From contig UQBG01000006.1 in the NCBI GenBank assembly GCA_900539185.1, positions 76,809-140,808 of the forward strand: DNA of 64,000 nt, read 5' to 3'. This document shows positions 8,965 to 19,357 of this stretch, in pieces. The position numbers and the translations under genes are program-made. Under the pieces are notes generated by a model. It had not been told where the DNA came from. It ran no database searches and worked only from the letters and a program-made list of their open reading frames with translations. Position 1 is the stretch's first letter, and every line of letters starts with the position of its first letter. This stretch comes from an uncultured Clostridium sp. Its GTDB lineage: Bacteria; Bacillota; Clostridia; Lachnospirales; Lachnospiraceae.

Positions 8965-10242
8965 TTACGCTCCTTCCTGTGCCTCCAAACTGCCTACCAG
9001 ATACAGAGAGCCGACGCAAAAGGCTCTGCAATCCTCTGATACACATGCTCTGGCCTGTATCAATGCCTTATGATTATCCGGTTCTACCGATACCGGAGTC
9101 CTCGTATATCTCCGAAACAGCTCCGCCACCTGTTCCGGCGGAGTCACTCTGCCACCTGCAATGGCAGTCACGATAATCTTCTCATACTGTAGCGTTTTAC
9201 ACAAAGTGCTTATCATCTTATTATACTGCTTATCACTGGCCACTGCAAATAGTAATACAATCTTTTTATCCGCATAAAGCGTAGAAACAGTCTTGCAAAA
9301 CGCCTCGATTGCCGGCTCGTTATGTGCTCCGTCCACATAGATACCGGGTTCCAGTTCTTCCATCCGTCCCGGCCAGTTCATCCGCCGGAGTCCCCGGTGA
9401 ATCACAGTCTCCGAAAGTCCCAGTCTTCCGGCTGTTTCAATCGCCAGTGCCGCATTTTCCAACTGATACAGTGCTGTCTTTCGGATACTGTATGTACTAT
9501 CATACCGAGTTCCATAGGAAAAATCAATGACATCCTCTCCGACTTTGTCTATGATAATCTGCGTCGGTTCGACCGGCAGGAGCGGACAGCTGAGTGCCTT
9601 CCCCCGCTGTCTGATCACCTCAGCACTTCCATCCTCTACCGAACGATACACGCACGGAACCCCCGGCTTTAGAATCCCGGCCTTTTCCCCGGCGATCTTC
9701 TCCAGTGTATCGCCCAGATACTGCATGTGATCCATACCGATCGCTGTAATCACTGTAATCTCCGGCTGTACAACATTGGTCGCATCCAGTCTGCCGCCCA
9801 TACCGGTTTCCCAGATCACCCGGTCTACCGCTTCCTCCCGGAACCAGCAGGCCGCCATCAGAAACAGGTATTCAAAAAAGTTCGGATGCACCAGACCATT
9901 CCGCATTCCATCCTCTACAACCGTTTTTACCCGGTCAAACACCTGCACAAAGGTTCGATCATCGATCATACTTCCGTTGATTCGAAAGCGCTCGTTGATC
10001 CGTACCAGATGCGGAGAGGTAAATACGCCTACGCTCTGCCCGGCTTCCCGGAACATTTCCGCCAGATAGGTACACACCGATCCTTTTCCGTTGGTTCCCG
10101 CCACATGAACACAGGGAATCGAGTCCTGCGGATTCCCCAGTGCGGTCAGGTATCCCCGAAGGTTCTCATGCGTCGTCTTTGCCGCAAACTTCGGAATGCT
10201 TAACAAATATGCAACTGCTTCTTCATATGTTGTACTCATCAT
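8965..10242 (-). CDS. folC: Bifunctional folylpolyglutamate synthase / dihydrofolate synthase
   Basis: 425-residue Mur-ligase-family enzyme that adds glutamate to folates using ATP. The P-loop HVAGTNGKGSV is near residue 50, the central domain has ETGMGGRLDATNV, and IGMDHMQYLG follows. The start overlaps the queF stop (TAATG). Length is normal. Cytoplasmic one-carbon metabolism. Confidence 0.95.
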   Translation of the reverse strand: MMSTTYEEAVAYLLSIPKFAAKTTHENLRGYLTALGNPQDSIPCVHVAGTNGKGSVCTYLAEMFREAGQSVGVFTSPHLVRINERFRINGSMIDDRTFVQVFDRVKTVVEDGMRNGLVHPNFFEYLFLMAACWFREEAVDRVIWETGMGGRLDATNVVQPEITVITAIGMDHMQYLGDTLEKIAGEKAGILKPGVPCVYRSVEDGSAEVIRQRGKALSCPLLPVEPTQIIIDKVGEDVIDFSYGTRYDSTYSIRKTALYQLENAALAIETAGRLGLSETVIHRGLRRMNWPGRMEELEPGIYVDGAHNEPAIEAFCKTVSTLYADKKIVLLFAVASDKQYNKMISTLCKTLQYEKIIVTAIAGGRVTPPEQVAELFRRYTRTPVSVEPDNHKALIQARACVSEDCRAFCVGSLYLVGSLEAQEGA

Positions 10243-10736
10243 TACCGATTGTCTACCTTTTCCGGATATAGATCATGCTGCTCTAAGCGATTCGCAGCGA
10301 CTGCTTCCCACCGGGTTCCCGGCTGCCCGTAGTTGCAGTACGGATCGATCGAGATTCCACCACGCGGGGTGAACTTTCCCCACACCTCGATATACTTCGG
10401 ATCCATTAACCGGATCAGATCCTCCATAATAACATTTACACAGTCCTCATGGAAGTCCCCATGATTCCGGAAGCTGAAAAGATACAGCTTCAGAGACTTA
10501 CTTTCTACCATCTTAATATTCGGTACATAAGAGATCGTAATCGTCGCAAAGTCCGGCTGTCCGGTGATCGGACACAGGCTCGTAAATTCCGGGCAATTAA
10601 ACTTTACAAAATAATCATGATCCGGATGTTTATTGATAAAGGTTTCCAGTACCTCCGGTGCGTAATCCATCGGATACTTTACCCCCTGGTTTCCTAATAG
10701 AGAAATCGTACCCATTTCTTCCTTTTCTCTGCTCAT
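10242..10736 (-). CDS. queF: NADPH-dependent 7-cyano-7-deazaguanine reductase QueF
   Basis: Reduces preQ0 to preQ1 in queuosine synthesis. 164 residues, the short single-domain (Bacillus-type) form. The catalytic Cys55 in FTSLCPITGQ and Asp62 sit at the same positions as in B. subtilis QueF. The VESKSLK motif for nucleotide binding is also present. No other queuosine genes are nearby, so preQ0 must come from genes elsewhere or from salvage. Followed directly by folC. Confidence 0.95.
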   Translation of the reverse strand: MSREKEEMGTISLLGNQGVKYPMDYAPEVLETFINKHPDHDYFVKFNCPEFTSLCPITGQPDFATITISYVPNIKMVESKSLKLYLFSFRNHGDFHEDCVNVIMEDLIRLMDPKYIEVWGKFTPRGGISIDPYCNYGQPGTRWEAVAANRLEQHDLYPEKVDNR

Positions 10737-10793
10737 GCTTCTCCACTCCTTCTTTCCATTCTCACATTTATTATAAAGGCTTTTTTCCCATCG

Positions 10794-13700
10794 TCAAGTC
10801 AGTAGAATCTCCCGTTCCAGATAGAAGGAATACAGATACCTCTCCTTCACCCGTTTCCCGGTCAGCTGCTCCAGTGTCCGGCAGTAGTACTCCAACTGGG
10901 CATGGTACTTCCGTATCAGCTCCTGTCCGTCATCGCCCGGCGTCACCCGGTCTGTCTTATAGTCCATCAGTACCAGCTCCCCATCCTCTTCGAAATAGGC
11001 ATCGATGACTCCCTGTACCAGCTCCAAATCCTGTTCCTCGCCTTCTCCGTAAACCTGACTCATCGGAATACCGATTACAAACTGCCGCTCTCGATAGAGG
11101 ACTCCACGCCTCTGTGCCTCTGCCATTCTGCGTCCCAGCTTTGAATCGATCATATGCCAGATCTTCTCCGGCATGATCCGCTTCCGTTCCTCTGCCGTTA
11201 AGATGCCCCGCTGTTCCAGTACCAGAAGCCCCTGCTGCACATGCTCCGGTGATTCCATATCGGAAAGCGGCAGCTTCTCCATCACAAGGTGCATCAGGGT
11301 ACCATATGCCGCTCCGGCGGTTGCCTCTGCATGCACATAACCCCGATGACCGCCCGCCGCCTGTAACCGTTCCGTTTGCATCTGTGCTGTCTGCATTTGC
11401 TCCAGCTCCTGCTTTTTCTGCATCTGCTCAGCTTCGGGTTCATCTATCAGTTGGCTCATTTTCTTGATCTCGGATACGGACAGCTTTCCCTTTGCTCCGG
11501 CCGCCAGCATATGCGGATACTGCCACCGGAACCGTTCGGTCAGCTGCTGCACCAGTTCCCCGGATGTCGGATACTCTATCCTCTGCTCCCACAGTGCCTT
11601 CCGTTCCTCCAGACGATTCCACTCCTGCAATGCCTGAACATCCAGCTCGCGTGCATCTACAACATGGCAGGTCATAACTGCTCCGGCCGCCGGCTGATTC
11701 AATAACGGAACCAGGCACCGCAGTCCCCAGCCCAGATAGGAATCCTCCTTGCGCAGCTTCTGATAGCCCAGCGGTGCCGGCCGATATCCGGATGTGCTCC
11801 CGGTATTTTCCGGCCGGTCATTCATTCCCGGTGTGCGGTAATGCTCGCGGATCACCTGATAATCCTCGTCCTTCTCCGCCATCGTCTTACCAACCGTTCC
11901 GATCAGGATCAGCTTTTCCTGTGCCCGCGTCATCCCTACATAAAGAATCCGCATCTCCTCTGCCTGATTCTCTGTCTTCATATGTTGCAGCAGATACTCC
12001 CGCTTCGCCGTTTTTTCATAGTAATGCTTTTCCGGATACTTCCGGTTCACTGCCAGATAACAGTCTGCATCTACTAGCACGGTATCCCTGTTGTCCTGCT
12101 GATTAAACTTCTTTCCGCAGCCGCACAGGAACACCACCGGGAACTCCAGTCCTTTGCTCTTATGGATCGTCATCACCCGTACCAGATTGTCATTGGCTCC
12201 CAGAACGGCAGCCTCACCGAAGTCCTGTTCATGGATCTTTACCCGCTCGATGTATCGCAGGAAGTCAAACAGACCGCGATAACCGGTATTCTCATAGGCG
12301 CTTGCCTTATCGATCAGCTTCCGGATGTTTCCCTGTCTCCGGCTGCCACCCGGCATGGCACCTACATACTCATAATATCCGGTAGTATCCAGAATCGACC
12401 ATATGATCTCCCGTATCGTGCTATAGTTCTTCATCTGCTTCCACTTCGCCAGTCGTTCCAAGAATCGCTGCAGACGTGCTTTCAGCTCCGGCCGCTTCTC
12501 CGTTGTCGCTACCGGATCTTCTGTATATCCCGTAATGATCTCCCAGAGACTTCCTCTCTGATAGCATCCACGAATATGCGCCAGCTCTTCACTGGACAGT
12601 CCCACCATGGCACTCCGCAGAGCTCCCGCTAACGGAATATCATTGCGTGCATTATCAATCACCGACAGGACACTTAACAGATCCCGAACCTCCACCGAAT
12701 CAAAGTATCCCTTTCCACTGTCTGCATATACCGGGATGCCTTCCTCCGTCAAAACCCGATGGTAGATCTCTGACCAGCCCTTCAGGCTCCGAAGCAGGAT
12801 CACAATATCCCGATACTCACAGGTCCGGTACGCATGACGGTCTTCGTCCCATACCGGAAGTGCTGCCTCTCCGCTGCACAGGCTCTTAATTCTGGCAGCC
12901 GTCAGTCGTGCCTCCAGCTCCATATTCTCCGGCTCTTCCCCTGTGTTTTCTGCATGTTCTGCCTCGTTCTCATCTTCCTTCGTATACGGATCCAGAATCC
13001 ACAGCTCTGTCCGATCATCCCCCGGTTGCTCCATGCTTTCATACTCACGTCCCGGTACCAGTGCGGCCTGCTCATTATAATCAATCCCGCCCAATGCCTC
13101 TGTCATGATCTGATAAAACCAGAGATTCACAGCCTCCAGAACCTCTCTTCTACTCCGAAAGTTCTGCCGCAGCTCGATCTTCTTTGTCACTCCCTCTGCC
13201 GCCAGATCATCCGAATAGGTCTGATACTTTCTCTGAAACAACTGCGGACGTGCCATCCGGAACTTATAGATGCTCTGCTTTACATCGCCTACCATGAACA
13301 GGTTCGTATAGTTGCCTTCCTGTTTTCTGGCAATGCTGGTGAGGATCGCCTCCTGAAGATCATTGGAATCCTGATACTCATCAATCAGAATCTCTGTATA
13401 TCGATTCCTTAACTGTAACGCCGTCTCTGTCGGAATCGGTGCACCATCCTGCATCCCCTCTGACAGTGCCTGCAAAGCATAATGCTCCACATCGCCAAAG
13501 TCCATACAGTTCTTATTCTGCTTCTCCTCTCTATAGCGATCCATGAATCGTTCTGTCAGTCGTAATACCGTCGTCAGGATCGGTGCCACTGCCTTTTGCT
13601 GCTCCACGATCTCTTCCATAGATGGTTTTACCAGTTCCGCGGCCGCCTTCTTCCCCTCACTATAAGTCTGCCACAGCTCTGTCGCATAATGAGACTCCGG

Positions 13701-14579
13701 CATACCACTATTCTTCCAGATGAACCGCTTATAGGCTCTTCCATCGGTACAAAATGCCTGCTTTAGGTCTGCATAGGTCTGTGCCCCGCATACCGCCTCT
13801 GCCAGCCGACATTCCTCCCGGAAGTACTGCTGATATTTATCATACTGCTTCGGACGATAGCCCTCCTCCAGCCGGTCGTACTCAGCGGCTATCCTCTCCG
13901 GCAGCTCTGCCACCTCCCGATATAATTCCTTACACTCCTTTACCAGCAGCTTCATCCATGTCTGCCGATACAGTGCCTCCGGTTCTTCTGCCTGCACCTC
14001 CTGAACGGCGGACTGTAACCATTCCTTCGGTTCCGGCATACTGTTTGCCTGCTGATACAGCTTCCCTACCAGCCGACGGATCTTTTCATTTTCGCGGATC
14101 TCCCCCATATACCGGTGGAGCTCTGCCATTCCTTCTGCGTCTGTCTCATAGACCTGTTCCAATACCGCCGTTAAAACATCATCCTGCATCAGAACTCCTT
14201 CTGTTTCATCCATGATCCGCATCGCCGGATCAATACCCAGAAACTGAAAGTTATCATCTACCACCTGCTTACAGAAGCTGTCAATCGTCATAATATGTGC
14301 CCGATGAACCAGAGATAGCTGTCGGATAATGTGCTGATCATCCGGATGCTGCTCCTGCATATCCTCCAATGCCCTTCGGATCTTTGTCCGCATCTGTCCG
14401 GCCGCTGCTCTGGTAAATGTCACGACCAGAAATTCATCAATATTCTTTCCATCCTGTACCACCCAGTCCAGTAACCGCTGTACCAGCACCGCAGTCTTAC
14501 CGGAACCGGCTGCCGCCGATACCAGAAGGGTTCCCTGCCGGTAGTCTATGATCGCCTGCTGACTATCCGTCCACTTCAT
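10794..14579 (-). CDS. addA: ATP-dependent helicase/nuclease subunit A
   Basis: About 1261 residues. UvrD-type SF1A helicase with Walker A AAAGSGKT near residue 25, DEYQDSN (motif II), MVGDVKQSIYKFR, and the helicase motif VMTIHKSKGLEFPVV. A C-terminal PD-(D/E)XK nuclease domain carries LVLMDYKTD. With AddB it resects double-strand breaks for RecA and, in Firmicutes, serves the role of RecBCD. The ATG at 14579 has GAGGTGGAG just upstream; an in-frame GTG at 14588 is the alternative. It overlaps the end of addB. Confidence 0.96.
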   Translation of the reverse strand: MKWTDSQQAIIDYRQGTLLVSAAAGSGKTAVLVQRLLDWVVQDGKNIDEFLVVTFTRAAAGQMRTKIRRALEDMQEQHPDDQHIIRQLSLVHRAHIMTIDSFCKQVVDDNFQFLGIDPAMRIMDETEGVLMQDDVLTAVLEQVYETDAEGMAELHRYMGEIRENEKIRRLVGKLYQQANSMPEPKEWLQSAVQEVQAEEPEALYRQTWMKLLVKECKELYREVAELPERIAAEYDRLEEGYRPKQYDKYQQYFREECRLAEAVCGAQTYADLKQAFCTDGRAYKRFIWKNSGMPESHYATELWQTYSEGKKAAAELVKPSMEEIVEQQKAVAPILTTVLRLTERFMDRYREEKQNKNCMDFGDVEHYALQALSEGMQDGAPIPTETALQLRNRYTEILIDEYQDSNDLQEAILTSIARKQEGNYTNLFMVGDVKQSIYKFRMARPQLFQRKYQTYSDDLAAEGVTKKIELRQNFRSRREVLEAVNLWFYQIMTEALGGIDYNEQAALVPGREYESMEQPGDDRTELWILDPYTKEDENEAEHAENTGEEPENMELEARLTAARIKSLCSGEAALPVWDEDRHAYRTCEYRDIVILLRSLKGWSEIYHRVLTEEGIPVYADSGKGYFDSVEVRDLLSVLSVIDNARNDIPLAGALRSAMVGLSSEELAHIRGCYQRGSLWEIITGYTEDPVATTEKRPELKARLQRFLERLAKWKQMKNYSTIREIIWSILDTTGYYEYVGAMPGGSRRQGNIRKLIDKASAYENTGYRGLFDFLRYIERVKIHEQDFGEAAVLGANDNLVRVMTIHKSKGLEFPVVFLCGCGKKFNQQDNRDTVLVDADCYLAVNRKYPEKHYYEKTAKREYLLQHMKTENQAEEMRILYVGMTRAQEKLILIGTVGKTMAEKDEDYQVIREHYRTPGMNDRPENTGSTSGYRPAPLGYQKLRKEDSYLGWGLRCLVPLLNQPAAGAVMTCHVVDARELDVQALQEWNRLEERKALWEQRIEYPTSGELVQQLTERFRWQYPHMLAAGAKGKLSVSEIKKMSQLIDEPEAEQMQKKQELEQMQTAQMQTERLQAAGGHRGYVHAEATAGAAYGTLMHLVMEKLPLSDMESPEHVQQGLLVLEQRGILTAEERKRIMPEKIWHMIDSKLGRRMAEAQRRGVLYRERQFVIGIPMSQVYGEGEEQDLELVQGVIDAYFEEDGELVLMDYKTDRVTPGDDGQELIRKYHAQLEYYCRTLEQLTGKRVKERYLYSFYLEREILLT

Positions 14580-17500
14580 CTGCTCCACCTCGCTTTCTCT
14601 CTCTTCTTAACTGTTGAACCGTATAGATCTGATTGCCTCCGTCTCTGCAATCGATCTTGCATACATTCTGATACTCGCAGTAGGTACATGGAAGCTTTCT
14701 CCCTGTCCGTACCGGTCGGATCGGAATCTTCCCCTCCATCATATCCGTTCCGATCTGCACTGCCATCTCCTTTGCTTCCTCCAGTACCTGCTGATACTCC
14801 TCTGTCGATAACGCCGTATCACTCTCCTGTACTGCCAGTTCTTCTTTTCCGTCATTGACCACCTTCTCCATACGAACCGGCAGAAGCTCCCGCCTTCCCA
14901 GATAGGACAGTGCCGGTTCTTCCCGATTCACGATCCCGATCAATGCCGTCTCCTTACGGATATTCTTTACCAGCGTATCTGTGATATTCTGTGTCTTCTT
15001 TTCCACCATCGGCATCCGGAACCCATAGTACAGGGATCCCGAAGGAACGATTTCCTTATCCGGGAATTTCTTTTTCAAGGCTTCGATCACAACATTGGTA
15101 TATACCAGAAGCTGAAGCTGCAGTCCGGCTTCTGCCTGTTCCACGTCGATCTCCTTCTTACTGCTCTTATAGTCCAGTACCTTTACATACACATGTGTGT
15201 CATCCTGACAGATATCCAGACGGTCAACCACACCGCTCAGGTTCATCTGCCTGCCATCCCCCAGCTCCATATGTGCAGAACTCAGGTTCCGGCATAGTTC
15301 ATCGGCATTTCTCCGATTAAACGCCAGTTCAAAGCGATACGGGATCATCTTACTCTGCAACAACTGTTCTTTCAGATCTACCACTGCATAGGAAGCTAAC
15401 TGTTCGATCCGATGCAATAGATGTCGATTCGCGTGTGAATACAGATAAATGCTATCCGGCTCCTGTTCCACTGTCCGTCGGATCTCATCGGATACCATCT
15501 GCACCAGTTCTTCATCCCGGATCCGGCTCCATGCATTCTCTGTTTCTTCCTCCTGTGTCACCAGAAGCTCCTCTGCCTTCCGGTTCTCTACCCGCCGGAA
15601 TACCTGCTCTACGACATGATGAAGCAGGCTTCCCATATCACCATAGGTCACCTCATGCTGTTCCCGCTTTTGCAGCTTCAGTCCATACTCTAAAAAGAAC
15701 TGGTACGGACACTGACTATAGGTTTCCAATCTGGATACACTGGCATTCAGAATCCTTCCGTAGAGCCGGTCTGCTGTCTCCTTCGACAAATAATGATCCA
15801 GATTGTGATACTGTACTCCGGATCGGATCCCTTCTATAACCTCCGGTGCACACTGTTCATAATACTGATACAGCCCCTTCCAGACCGCCTGTTCCTCCTC
15901 GGTTAAGCTCCGCTCCGTCTGCACTCCCTCGGTCAGTAACCGGGTACTATCCCTCCCGGTCTCTGCTTCTTCCAGTGTCAGTTCCTCCCGCATCAGCTCC
16001 TGTGGACAAAGCTCCGGAAACAGCTTCCGAATCCTTCCGATCAGATAGGCCGGAAGCACCTCGCCGCCGTCCTCATCCTGTGCATGATAGGTCAGATACA
16101 GCTTATCTGATGGCTTCGTCACATTCTGATACAGATAAAACTGTTCTGTAAACACCCTGCTTCTGGAATCGGGTGCCAGCAGCAGCTTCTCGCCCAGAAT
16201 ACTCCGATCCGCCTCCGTCAGTATTCCACAGCTTCCCGGTACTCTGGGAATAATCCCGTCATTTACTCCCATAACAAACAGCACCTTCACATGATTCAAC
16301 CGGGTTCTCTCAATATCCCCCACCGTTACTTGATCCAGACTCGGCGGAATCACCCCCAGCGCAATATCCGATAATCCACTTTCCAGAATCCTCTGAAACT
16401 CGCTCAGCGTCATCTGCTCAGTACCCAGAATCGTATTTAACTTCTCCCAGATCTCCGCAAGCTTCCCTTCGATCTGGCGGAAGGCTCTTGCCTGAACCAG
16501 ATCTCCACTCGCATCAAATGCATCCGCCGCCTGCGTCAGTTGCTCTTCCATCCCCAGTCCTGCCAGAAACGCAACCAGTGCCTCCACATACTCCTGCACC
16601 GTTTCCGCCTGCCGGAGTGCCAGACTCACCGGCTCCAGTATCTCCAGCACCTGATGACCACAGAGATAGATCTCTATCGGTTCCCTTCCCTGCTCCCACT
16701 GTTCCTGTGCCGTCTCTGAAAATACCCGCTTCCACCACGAATATCCCCGGATCCCCTTGCGGATCACATAGTTTTCCAGCTCCTCCAGCTGATCCATCGC
16801 TACCGTGGTCACCCCTGTCTTCAGCAGACGGAATACGCTCTCATAAGAATAATCCCGCAGCACGATCTCCAGCACTGCCCGGATACACTCCAGACACGGG
16901 TTGGTATAAATGCTCCGATTCATATCTATAAAATATGGGATCTCCAACCGCGGAAACAGTTCTTCCACCAGCGGTTCCAAGCCCTCCAGACCTCCATGAA
17001 TCACTGCGATATCCTGATACCGATACTGCCCCTGTCGAACCATCGCATGGATCTGTCTGGCTACCTGATGCAACTCCTGCCGCGGAGTCCGCATCACCTG
17101 GATCTGAATCTGCGTTGTCTCTCCCTGCCGGATCTGATACGGATACCGAAACAGATTCGCTTCCAGATGCTTCAGCTCCGGTGCCTCCGCAAATCGCGGA
17201 CAGTCATCCCCTATGTAGCGTTCCTCTCCATAGATTTCTAACCGTTCTGCCAGCTTTAGCAGCCGCGTAATCGTATCCTTACTCAGATAAAACAGACTAT
17301 GCTCCTCGCAGGACTCCCGTTCCATGCTCTCCCGATCGATCGTCACGGTCACGGTCACCGCATCGCTGACCTCCAGCAGTGGCTCCAGCACTTCATACTG
17401 AATCGGCGTAAACCCGGTAAATCCATCGAAATATAACACACTGCCGGCCAGCAGCTCAGACTCTGCTATATGCGCTGCCAGCATCTCCAGAATATGCTCC

Positions 17501-18027
17501 GCTATAATATACTTCCCCTGAATCTCCCGTTCAAAGGCATCGTATACAAACAAAAGATCGGTAAGCTTCTGCTTCAACCCGGTATTTCCCTGTATCTCAT
17601 CATGAAACGTCTGTATATCCTCCCGATGGATCCGATACTGAAACAGCTCTGTCAGAAGAGACTTCAGTTCATCCAGAAAGCCTGCCTTATTATACGATAC
17701 CCCAAAGATCGGCAGCTCCTTCCTATGCTCCATCAGAATCTTCTGCAGCAGCATACTCTTTCCGAAATCTTCTAAGATATGGTCACATCGAATATTCAGC
17801 TCCTCAAACACCCGATACGCCAGTCGATTGAAACTGACGATATCAATATTCATGGTTCCGTGCTGCGGATGCATGGTAACGATATCTCTCTGTGCCTGCA
17901 TGGTAAACTGCTCCGGAACGACCAGAAAATACTGCCGATCCGGATTCTCTACCGCTGCCTGAATCAGCTCCTTATATACCAGATAGCTCTTACCGGATCC
18001 ACTTGGCCCCTCTATGATCTGTAGCAT
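14563..18027 (-). CDS. addB: ATP-dependent helicase/deoxyribonuclease subunit B
   Basis: 1154-residue AddB. Walker A GPSGSGKS at residues 8-15, inactivated helicase fold in the middle, and a C-terminal nuclease with VLDYKSSKK. The four iron-sulfur cysteines are visible: one in SQCPYQFF and three near the C-terminus spaced as CTYCEYQNVC. First gene of addB-addA. Confidence 0.96.
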   Translation of the reverse strand: MLQIIEGPSGSGKSYLVYKELIQAAVENPDRQYFLVVPEQFTMQAQRDIVTMHPQHGTMNIDIVSFNRLAYRVFEELNIRCDHILEDFGKSMLLQKILMEHRKELPIFGVSYNKAGFLDELKSLLTELFQYRIHREDIQTFHDEIQGNTGLKQKLTDLLFVYDAFEREIQGKYIIAEHILEMLAAHIAESELLAGSVLYFDGFTGFTPIQYEVLEPLLEVSDAVTVTVTIDRESMERESCEEHSLFYLSKDTITRLLKLAERLEIYGEERYIGDDCPRFAEAPELKHLEANLFRYPYQIRQGETTQIQIQVMRTPRQELHQVARQIHAMVRQGQYRYQDIAVIHGGLEGLEPLVEELFPRLEIPYFIDMNRSIYTNPCLECIRAVLEIVLRDYSYESVFRLLKTGVTTVAMDQLEELENYVIRKGIRGYSWWKRVFSETAQEQWEQGREPIEIYLCGHQVLEILEPVSLALRQAETVQEYVEALVAFLAGLGMEEQLTQAADAFDASGDLVQARAFRQIEGKLAEIWEKLNTILGTEQMTLSEFQRILESGLSDIALGVIPPSLDQVTVGDIERTRLNHVKVLFVMGVNDGIIPRVPGSCGILTEADRSILGEKLLLAPDSRSRVFTEQFYLYQNVTKPSDKLYLTYHAQDEDGGEVLPAYLIGRIRKLFPELCPQELMREELTLEEAETGRDSTRLLTEGVQTERSLTEEEQAVWKGLYQYYEQCAPEVIEGIRSGVQYHNLDHYLSKETADRLYGRILNASVSRLETYSQCPYQFFLEYGLKLQKREQHEVTYGDMGSLLHHVVEQVFRRVENRKAEELLVTQEEETENAWSRIRDEELVQMVSDEIRRTVEQEPDSIYLYSHANRHLLHRIEQLASYAVVDLKEQLLQSKMIPYRFELAFNRRNADELCRNLSSAHMELGDGRQMNLSGVVDRLDICQDDTHVYVKVLDYKSSKKEIDVEQAEAGLQLQLLVYTNVVIEALKKKFPDKEIVPSGSLYYGFRMPMVEKKTQNITDTLVKNIRKETALIGIVNREEPALSYLGRRELLPVRMEKVVNDGKEELAVQESDTALSTEEYQQVLEEAKEMAVQIGTDMMEGKIPIRPVRTGRKLPCTYCEYQNVCKIDCRDGGNQIYTVQQLRRERKRGGADEVDG

Positions 18028-18112
18028 AAATATGCCTCCTTTTATGATTCTGTGTCATACTTTTCCTTTTCGCGAATATATATATAAATATGGAAAATGA
18101 GAGGTGACAGTT

Positions 18113-18562
18113 ATGGGTTCAAATACGAAAATTCTAATATTAAAAGCAAAAGAACTCATCTATACCATTATCTTCGTAGTGCTGGGAATCCTTCTGCTCC
18201 TTCTACTGCTGATTATGTTCCTGCCGGATCATTCCGAGGACACCCTGCCGGAAACGGTAGAAACTTCCACCTACATACCCGGTGTCTACTCCTCGACGGT
18301 ACAGCTCGGTGACTCCACCCTGGATGTACAGGTAACGGTAGACAGTAACCGCATCTGTGATGTATCTGTCGTCAACCTAAATGAAACGGTTACGACGATG
18401 TACCCGCTCCTTACTCCGGCTCTGGATGAGATCAACAGCCAGCTCCCGGATATCGAGTCCGTCGATGAGCTGACCTGTTCCACAGACAGCCAGTATACAT
18501 CCATTATCCTGACTCAGGCGATCCGGAACGCTCTGGAGCATGCAGTCCCAACAACCGAATAA
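18113..18562 (+). CDS. Membrane-anchored FMN-binding-like domain protein
   Basis: About 149 residues: a single N-terminal membrane anchor (about 10-40, very leucine-rich) and an extracytoplasmic domain that reads like the FMN_bind fold (YIPGVYSST ... VQVTVDSNRICDVSV ... STDSQYTSIILTQAI). The usual SGAT flavinylation signature is replaced by DSQYTS, so covalent FMN attachment is uncertain. The start follows GAGGTG by seven bases. It is on the opposite strand from its neighbours and convergent with the next gene. Confidence 0.65.
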   Translation: MGSNTKILILKAKELIYTIIFVVLGILLLLLLLIMFLPDHSEDTLPETVETSTYIPGVYSSTVQLGDSTLDVQVTVDSNRICDVSVVNLNETVTTMYPLLTPALDEINSQLPDIESVDELTCSTDSQYTSIILTQAIRNALEHAVPTTE

Positions 18563-18621
18563 ATCACAATAATAAGGGGCAATCAGAAGCAACGATCCGA
18601 TATCTCCCGCACTATGAACAG

Positions 18622-18662
18622 TATGAGCCATATGGGATTCCTTTACATCCATATGGCTCATA
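18622..18662. terminator. Perfect 14-bp inverted repeat between convergent genes
   Basis: TATGAGCCATATGG and its exact complement flank a 13-base loop, between the stop of the FMN-bind-like gene and the stop of the beta-helix gene. It likely ends transcription from both sides, although neither side has a clear T run. Confidence 0.5.
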
Positions 18663-18669
18663 TTCTGTC

Positions 18670-19356
18670 CTAATACTTTTCAAGTATCTCTCCCTGCTTC
18701 TTGTAGATACTGCCCGCCGGCACATAGCCCCGAACCATGGATACCGGATATACATTACTTCCGGCACCTACCACGGTGCCCGGATTCAGTACGGTATTGC
18801 AGCCGATCTCTACATGATCGCCCAGAATCGCTCCGACCTTCTTCCGTCCGGTCGGAATATGTGCTTCGCCATGCTTAATCTCTACTAATGTCTTATCTGC
18901 CTTTACATTGCTGGTGATACTGCCGGCTCCCATGTGAGACTTATATCCCAGAACCGAATCTCCGACATAGTTGTAATGCGGAACCTGAACCGAATTGAAT
19001 ATAATCACATTCTTAAGCTCCGTGGAGTTCCCGATCACACAGCCGGCACCTACCAGTGCATTCCCCCGGATAAAAGCCCCCGGCCGTACCTCTGTATCCG
19101 GTCCGATGATCGTCGGTCCGATGATCGTGGCCGTCGGATATACCTTCGCACTCTTTGCGATCCAGACCTGAGCCTCCCGCTCCTCATATTCATCTGTGGA
19201 AAGTGTTGGTCCCAACTGAAGAATAAAGTCATGAATCTTCTCCAATACCTCCCATGGATAGGTCAACTGTGCAAGCAGCTCTCCTGCCCGGCTTTCCTCC
19301 AGATTCTTAAATAACTGATCAACTCTGCATACTGCCTCTAATTCTTCCTGCTTCAT
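18670..19356 (-). CDS. Left-handed beta-helix acyl/nucleotidyltransferase-like protein
   Basis: 228 residues. From about residue 60 the sequence has hexapeptide repeats (IIGPTIIGPDTEVRPGAFIRG and onward), as in the C-terminal acetyltransferase half of GlmU. The uridyltransferase half is absent, so it is a stand-alone hexapeptide-repeat protein; substrate unknown. The start at 19356 follows AAGGA, one base after the topB stop, so it is probably co-transcribed with topB. Confidence 0.8.
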   Translation of the reverse strand: MKQEELEAVCRVDQLFKNLEESRAGELLAQLTYPWEVLEKIHDFILQLGPTLSTDEYEEREAQVWIAKSAKVYPTATIIGPTIIGPDTEVRPGAFIRGNALVGAGCVIGNSTELKNVIIFNSVQVPHYNYVGDSVLGYKSHMGAGSITSNVKADKTLVEIKHGEAHIPTGRKKVGAILGDHVEIGCNTVLNPGTVVGAGSNVYPVSMVRGYVPAGSIYKKQGEILEKY

Positions 19357-19357
19357 G

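Noticed and set aside
9309..10203. Several plus-strand frames opposite folC
   Set aside because: Proline/serine/arginine-rich shadows with no start signals, lying over a conserved gene.
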